A stretch of 6,582 bases of DNA from JAHCHG01 sp038251885. GTDB taxonomy: Bacteria > Acidobacteriota > Blastocatellia > Pyrinomonadales > Pyrinomonadaceae. Below, piece by piece: positions 5,179 through 6,582 of this stretch. The notes under the pieces were generated by a model. The model made no database searches. It was given only the letters and a program-made list of their open reading frames with translations, and had not been told where the DNA came from. The stretch's first letter is position 1. Every line of letters starts with the position of its first letter. The stretch is taken from positions 1 through 6,582 of the forward strand of contig JBBSAX010000263.1 of assembly GCA_038251885.1 (NCBI GenBank), read 5' to 3'. The position numbers and the translations under genes were made by a program.

Positions 5179-5250
5179 AAAAAAAGTGCGGAATATATGA
5201 GGATAATTTATTTCGGGTAACAAATTATCCTGCATTCCGCACTTTTTTTT
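5179..5250. terminator. Bidirectional Rho-independent terminator between convergent genes
   Basis: Outer stem 5179-5194 pairs perfectly with 5234-5249 over 16 bp: an A-run plus GTGCGGAAT on one side, ATTCCGCAC plus a T-run on the other. After a small internal loop, GGATAATTT (5201-5209) pairs with AAATTATCC (5222-5230), leaving a 12-nt loop. A-run and T-run flank it symmetrically, so it can end transcripts of the activator (stop at 5176) and of the chaperone gene (stop at 5270). Confidence 0.93.
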
Positions 5251-5269
5251 ATAAGACAAAGGTTCTTGC

Positions 5270-5713
5270 TTAAAAACTTTTGTCGTAAGCCAATCCTTTC
5301 TGCTGTTCACGCAAATAAGCGTTATTTCCGCGAAATGATTTTTCCAGATTATTTAATTCATTCGCCGACTTTTCGCGCGAGGTATTTAATAATAAATGTG
5401 TTTTTTTGTCTTGATCAATCGTCATATTTGCGATTTCGACAACTCTTTTTGTAATTTCGTTGCGGCGAACCGTTTCGTCAATTTCGCCTAAGCCCGTTCG
5501 CAGTTCAGCAATTTGCCGATGAAAAGTTTCGAGTCTTTTCCCGATTCTCTCGCGGTCGGAAACAATATCTAAAATTCCCAGAAAATTTCCCCGCTCGGCG
5601 GCGAGCGTTTCTTCTCTCGCCAGATTCAGAAGTTTTTCCAGATCAGCGCATTGCGCCGTCAGAAGTTCGATCAATGAATCGGATTTGTGTGTAATTTCTT
5701 CAGAATGAAACAT
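5270..5713 (-). CDS. FlgN/FliT-family flagellar export chaperone (probable)
   Basis: 147 residues, almost entirely helix-forming, rich in E/K/R/L/N, with no membrane segment or signal peptide. Heptad-like leucines run through LIELLTAQCADLEKLLNLAREE (14-35), RERIGKRLETFHRQIAELRTGL (54-75) and RVVEIANMTIDQDKKTHLLLN (90-110). The tail, EKSANELNNLEKSFRGNNAYLREQQKGLAYDKSF, resembles the C-terminus of FlgN-type chaperones, which bind hook-associated proteins FlgK and FlgL. FliT-type proteins, which bind FliD, are similar in size and often follow fliS, as this gene does. The family call rests on size, helical composition, tail and neighbours rather than on an unmistakable motif, so I leave the symbol empty. 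ATG 5711-5713 is the only start that fits; no Shine-Dalgarno site, and a heptamer tract lies directly upstream. Confidence 0.72.
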   Translation of the reverse strand: MFHSEEITHKSDSLIELLTAQCADLEKLLNLAREETLAAERGNFLGILDIVSDRERIGKRLETFHRQIAELRTGLGEIDETVRRNEITKRVVEIANMTIDQDKKTHLLLNTSREKSANELNNLEKSFRGNNAYLREQQKGLAYDKSF

Positions 5714-5723
5714 TTCGATTATG

Positions 5724-5744
5724 GATTTTAGATTTTAGATTATT
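5724..5744. repeat. Heptamer tandem repeat upstream of the chaperone gene
   Basis: Units GATTTTA (5724-5730), GATTTTA (5731-5737) and the degenerate GATTATT (5738-5744). The tract starts 10 bp upstream of the chaperone start codon, close to where the fliF and flgC tracts lie relative to their start codons. Confidence 0.7.
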
Positions 5745-5778
5745 TGTAATAGATAATTGATTTCCCAAACTCTGAAAC

Positions 5779-5810
5779 AATCTGCAACTCCTGCAAACTT
5801 CCTGCGAACT
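5779..5810. repeat. 11-bp tandem repeat in the fliS-chaperone spacer
   Basis: TCCTGCAAACT (5789-5799) and TCCTGCGAACT (5800-5810) are tandem copies with one difference. A shortened copy, ATCTGCAACT, precedes them (5780-5789) and a more decayed one lies before that. The tract starts 6 bp beyond the fliS stop codon. With the heptamers at 5724-5744 it accounts for about half of the 103-bp spacer; nothing else is recognisable there. Confidence 0.65.
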
Positions 5811-5816
5811 CATCAA

Positions 5817-6269
5817 TTAAAATGCCGCGCTTAAAGTTGCACTTGTGTTGCTGAATGCCGGATTTGCTTGAGTAATCTGTGTTTGCGGTTCGATTGTGTT
5901 TTGCGCGTTGATTTCCCACGCATCACGCACCGGCGCGAGTAGTTCGGCTGATTTTCTCATCAGATCGGCATCGAGTTCCGCACTTGCCCGCAGCATTAAA
6001 ACGGCGATGCTGCGGTATAAATTGTCAAGCGTTTGTGCGACTTCGCCGCCTTTTTCAAAATCCAGAATTGATTGCAGATAATTGATTATGTCGAGCGCAC
6101 GATTTGAATGTTCCGCTTTGGCGATAAAATCCTCTTTTTCAATATCGTCAGCGGTCAAATGTATGAATTTGATCGCGCCGTCGTAAAGCATCACGATCTG
6201 TTTGATCGGGTTTGTTTCCGCGTTGGCAATTCTTCCGTAACTGGCAAGTCCTTTCGGTTTTGAGTACAT
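5817..6269 (-). CDS. fliS: FliS, flagellin export chaperone
   Basis: 150 residues. FliS binds the C-terminal part of flagellin in the cytoplasm, prevents early polymerisation and delivers it to the export gate. Family pattern seen: Y11, then NPIKQIVMLYDGAIKFI (20-36), the EHSNRALDIINYLQSILDFEKGGEVAQTLDNLYRSI region (53-88), LMLRASAELDADLM (91-104) and ELLAPVRDAW (109-118). The last 30 residues (Q/T/N/S/A-rich) form a tail somewhat longer than in compact FliS proteins of about 125-135 residues. ATG 6267-6269 is chosen over an in-frame ATG at 6303-6305: it has AAAGGA 7 nt upstream, gives the usual short N-terminus, and the longer form would begin at about the predicted sigma28 start site. Downstream of fliD, as is common. 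Confidence 0.94.
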   Translation of the reverse strand: MYSKPKGLASYGRIANAETNPIKQIVMLYDGAIKFIHLTADDIEKEDFIAKAEHSNRALDIINYLQSILDFEKGGEVAQTLDNLYRSIAVLMLRASAELDADLMRKSAELLAPVRDAWEINAQNTIEPQTQITQANPAFSNTSATLSAAF

Positions 6270-6276
6270 AATAAAA

Positions 6277-6282
6277 TCCTTT
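6277..6282 (-). promoter_or_regulatory. Ribosome binding site of fliS
   Basis: AAAGGA on the minus strand with a 7-nt spacer to the ATG at 6267-6269. It fixes the fliS start and argues against the longer version beginning at 6305. Confidence 0.8.
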
Positions 6283-6310
6283 GTAAGTTTTTCTTTTCCA
6301 ACCAATTAAC

Positions 6311-6337
6311 TTATCGGCTAGAGTTTGAAAAACTTGA
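6311..6337 (-). promoter_or_regulatory. Sigma28 (FliA) promoter of fliS
   Basis: Minus strand reads TCAAGTTT (complement of 6330-6337), 11 bp spacer, GCCGATAA (complement of 6311-6318). The flagellar sigma28 consensus is TAAAGTTT-N11-GCCGATAA, so 15 of 16 positions and the spacing agree. Transcription would start near 6304, about 35 nt before the fliS ATG. Late flagellar genes such as fliS are the expected targets; the promoter would also serve the chaperone gene downstream. Confidence 0.88.
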
Positions 6338-6348
6338 GGATTTTTTAT

Positions 6349-6499
6349 GTAACGCCGGGAGCGCAAGCATCCCTGCTTGCAATGAGCGCGATAGCGCGAA
6401 AAAGCCTTTGCCTTTATAAAACTTAATTGTAATCGAACACCATTTCGCCGCTTGCGCGACGATGCAGGCAAGATGCCTGCGCTCCCCAAAATGCGTTAC
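6349..6499. repeat. REP-pair (BIME-like) element between fliD and fliS
   Basis: Two perfect hairpins, GCAAGCA-TCCC-TGCTTGC (6363-6380) and GCAGGCA-AGA-TGCCTGC (6464-6480), lie in mirrored orientation. Outside them GGGAGCGCA (6357-6365) pairs with TGCGCTCCC (6478-6486), and the outermost GTAACGC (6349-6355) pairs with GCGTTAC (6493-6499). The element is thus about 151 bp with nested inverted ends. The inner 83 bp hold a further GCGC-GATA-GCGC stem and no gene. The hairpins resemble known REP sequences whose translation gives the AGILPA signature of many spurious proteins. Its right end contains the fliD stop codon. The whole lies upstream of the sigma28 promoter, so it would be in the fliD 3' untranslated region. 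Confidence 0.85.
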
Positions 6500-6582
6500 C
6501 TTTCTTTGGGTTCAAGCGATTTGATGATGCTGGTCAGAGCTGTTCCCTGATTATTGATCTGTCCGATGGCGGCATCGGCGGC
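6496..6582 (-). CDS. fliD: FliD, filament cap protein (3' end only)
   Basis: Only the last 28 codons and the TAA stop (6496-6498) are in the window; the gene enters from the right edge. The visible peptide includes AADAAIGQINNQGTALTSII and then KSLEPKER. A helical segment with a hydrophobic/polar beat (AIGQINNQG.ALTSI) is typical of the end of FliD, which caps the growing filament and helps flagellin fold into place. The identity rests on this short helix and on the position directly upstream of fliS; a different hook-associated or filament protein cannot be excluded. The final Lys/Glu/Arg residues and the stop abut the REP element, whose outer GTAACGC provides the TAA. Confidence 0.65.
   Translation of the reverse strand, partial: AADAAIGQINNQGTALTSIIKSLEPKER

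Noticed and set aside
5179..5250. Long hairpin considered as a small RNA gene or attachment site
   Set aside because: The A-run/T-run symmetry and position between convergent stop codons are fully explained by a bidirectional terminator; no promoter seen for it.
6270..6305. Longer fliS starting at the ATG at 6303-6305
   Set aside because: It begins at about the predicted sigma28 start site and has no ribosome site. ATG 6267-6269 has AAAGGA and fits the family.
6148..6489. 113-residue open frame on the minus strand beginning MGSAGILPAS
   Set aside because: It is translated REP hairpin (the AGILPA signature of spurious proteins) running into an out-of-frame part of fliS.

Overview
This is a flagellar biosynthesis locus. 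It shows no recognisable transposase, CRISPR array, tRNA or rRNA. The window holds the proximal rod / MS-ring operon flgB-flgC-fliE-fliF-fliG on the minus strand (right to left, fliG cut by the left edge), a divergent plus-strand NtrC-family sigma54 activator, and a second minus-strand cluster fliD (last 28 codons only) - fliS - FlgN/FliT-like chaperone. The organism is a motile bacterium of moderate-to-low GC that uses the sigma54/sigma28 flagellar hierarchy. The style of the spacers (short heptamer tandem repeats and REP-like hairpins between genes, weak or absent Shine-Dalgarno sites) reminds me of Acidobacteriota (Blastocatellia-like) genomes, but that is a low-confidence inference and no marker gene here settles it.

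Region by region. 1-185: 5' part of fliG. 186-256: spacer with two mirrored hairpins. 257-1942: fliF. 1943-2129: AT-rich spacer with two heptamer tracts and a possible sigma70 promoter. 2130-2438: fliE. 2439-2549: an 85-bp palindromic element. 2550-3005: flgC. 3006-3102: inverted heptamer tracts, one of which carries the flgC ribosome binding site. 3103-3492: flgB. 3493-3757: divergent control region with a near-consensus sigma54 promoter for flgB, two TTGAC/TGTCA dyads and a possible sigma70 promoter for the activator. 3758-5176: sigma54-dependent response regulator. 5179-5250: bidirectional terminator between convergent genes. 5270-5713: FlgN/FliT-like chaperone. 5714-5816: spacer with 7-bp and 11-bp repeats. 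5817-6269: fliS. 6270-6348: near-consensus sigma28 promoter for fliS. 6349-6499: REP-pair (BIME-like) element abutting and overlapping the fliD stop. 6496-6582: 3' end of fliD.

How the parts fit. The activator (receiver, AAA+ and Fis-type HTH domains all intact) probably drives the sigma54 promoter of flgB across the shared divergent region, switching on the rod/MS-ring/C-ring operon. The late export-chaperone genes fliS and flgN-like sit behind a separate sigma28 promoter. This gives the middle-to-late order of a flagellar cascade inside 3 kb. The genes are conventional. The unusual part is the spacers: each gap inside the rod/MS-ring operon, and both gaps in the fliD-fliS-flgN cluster, carries its own short repeat family, and in three places the repeat touches or contains a translation signal (flgC ribosome binding site, fliF and fliD stop codons).
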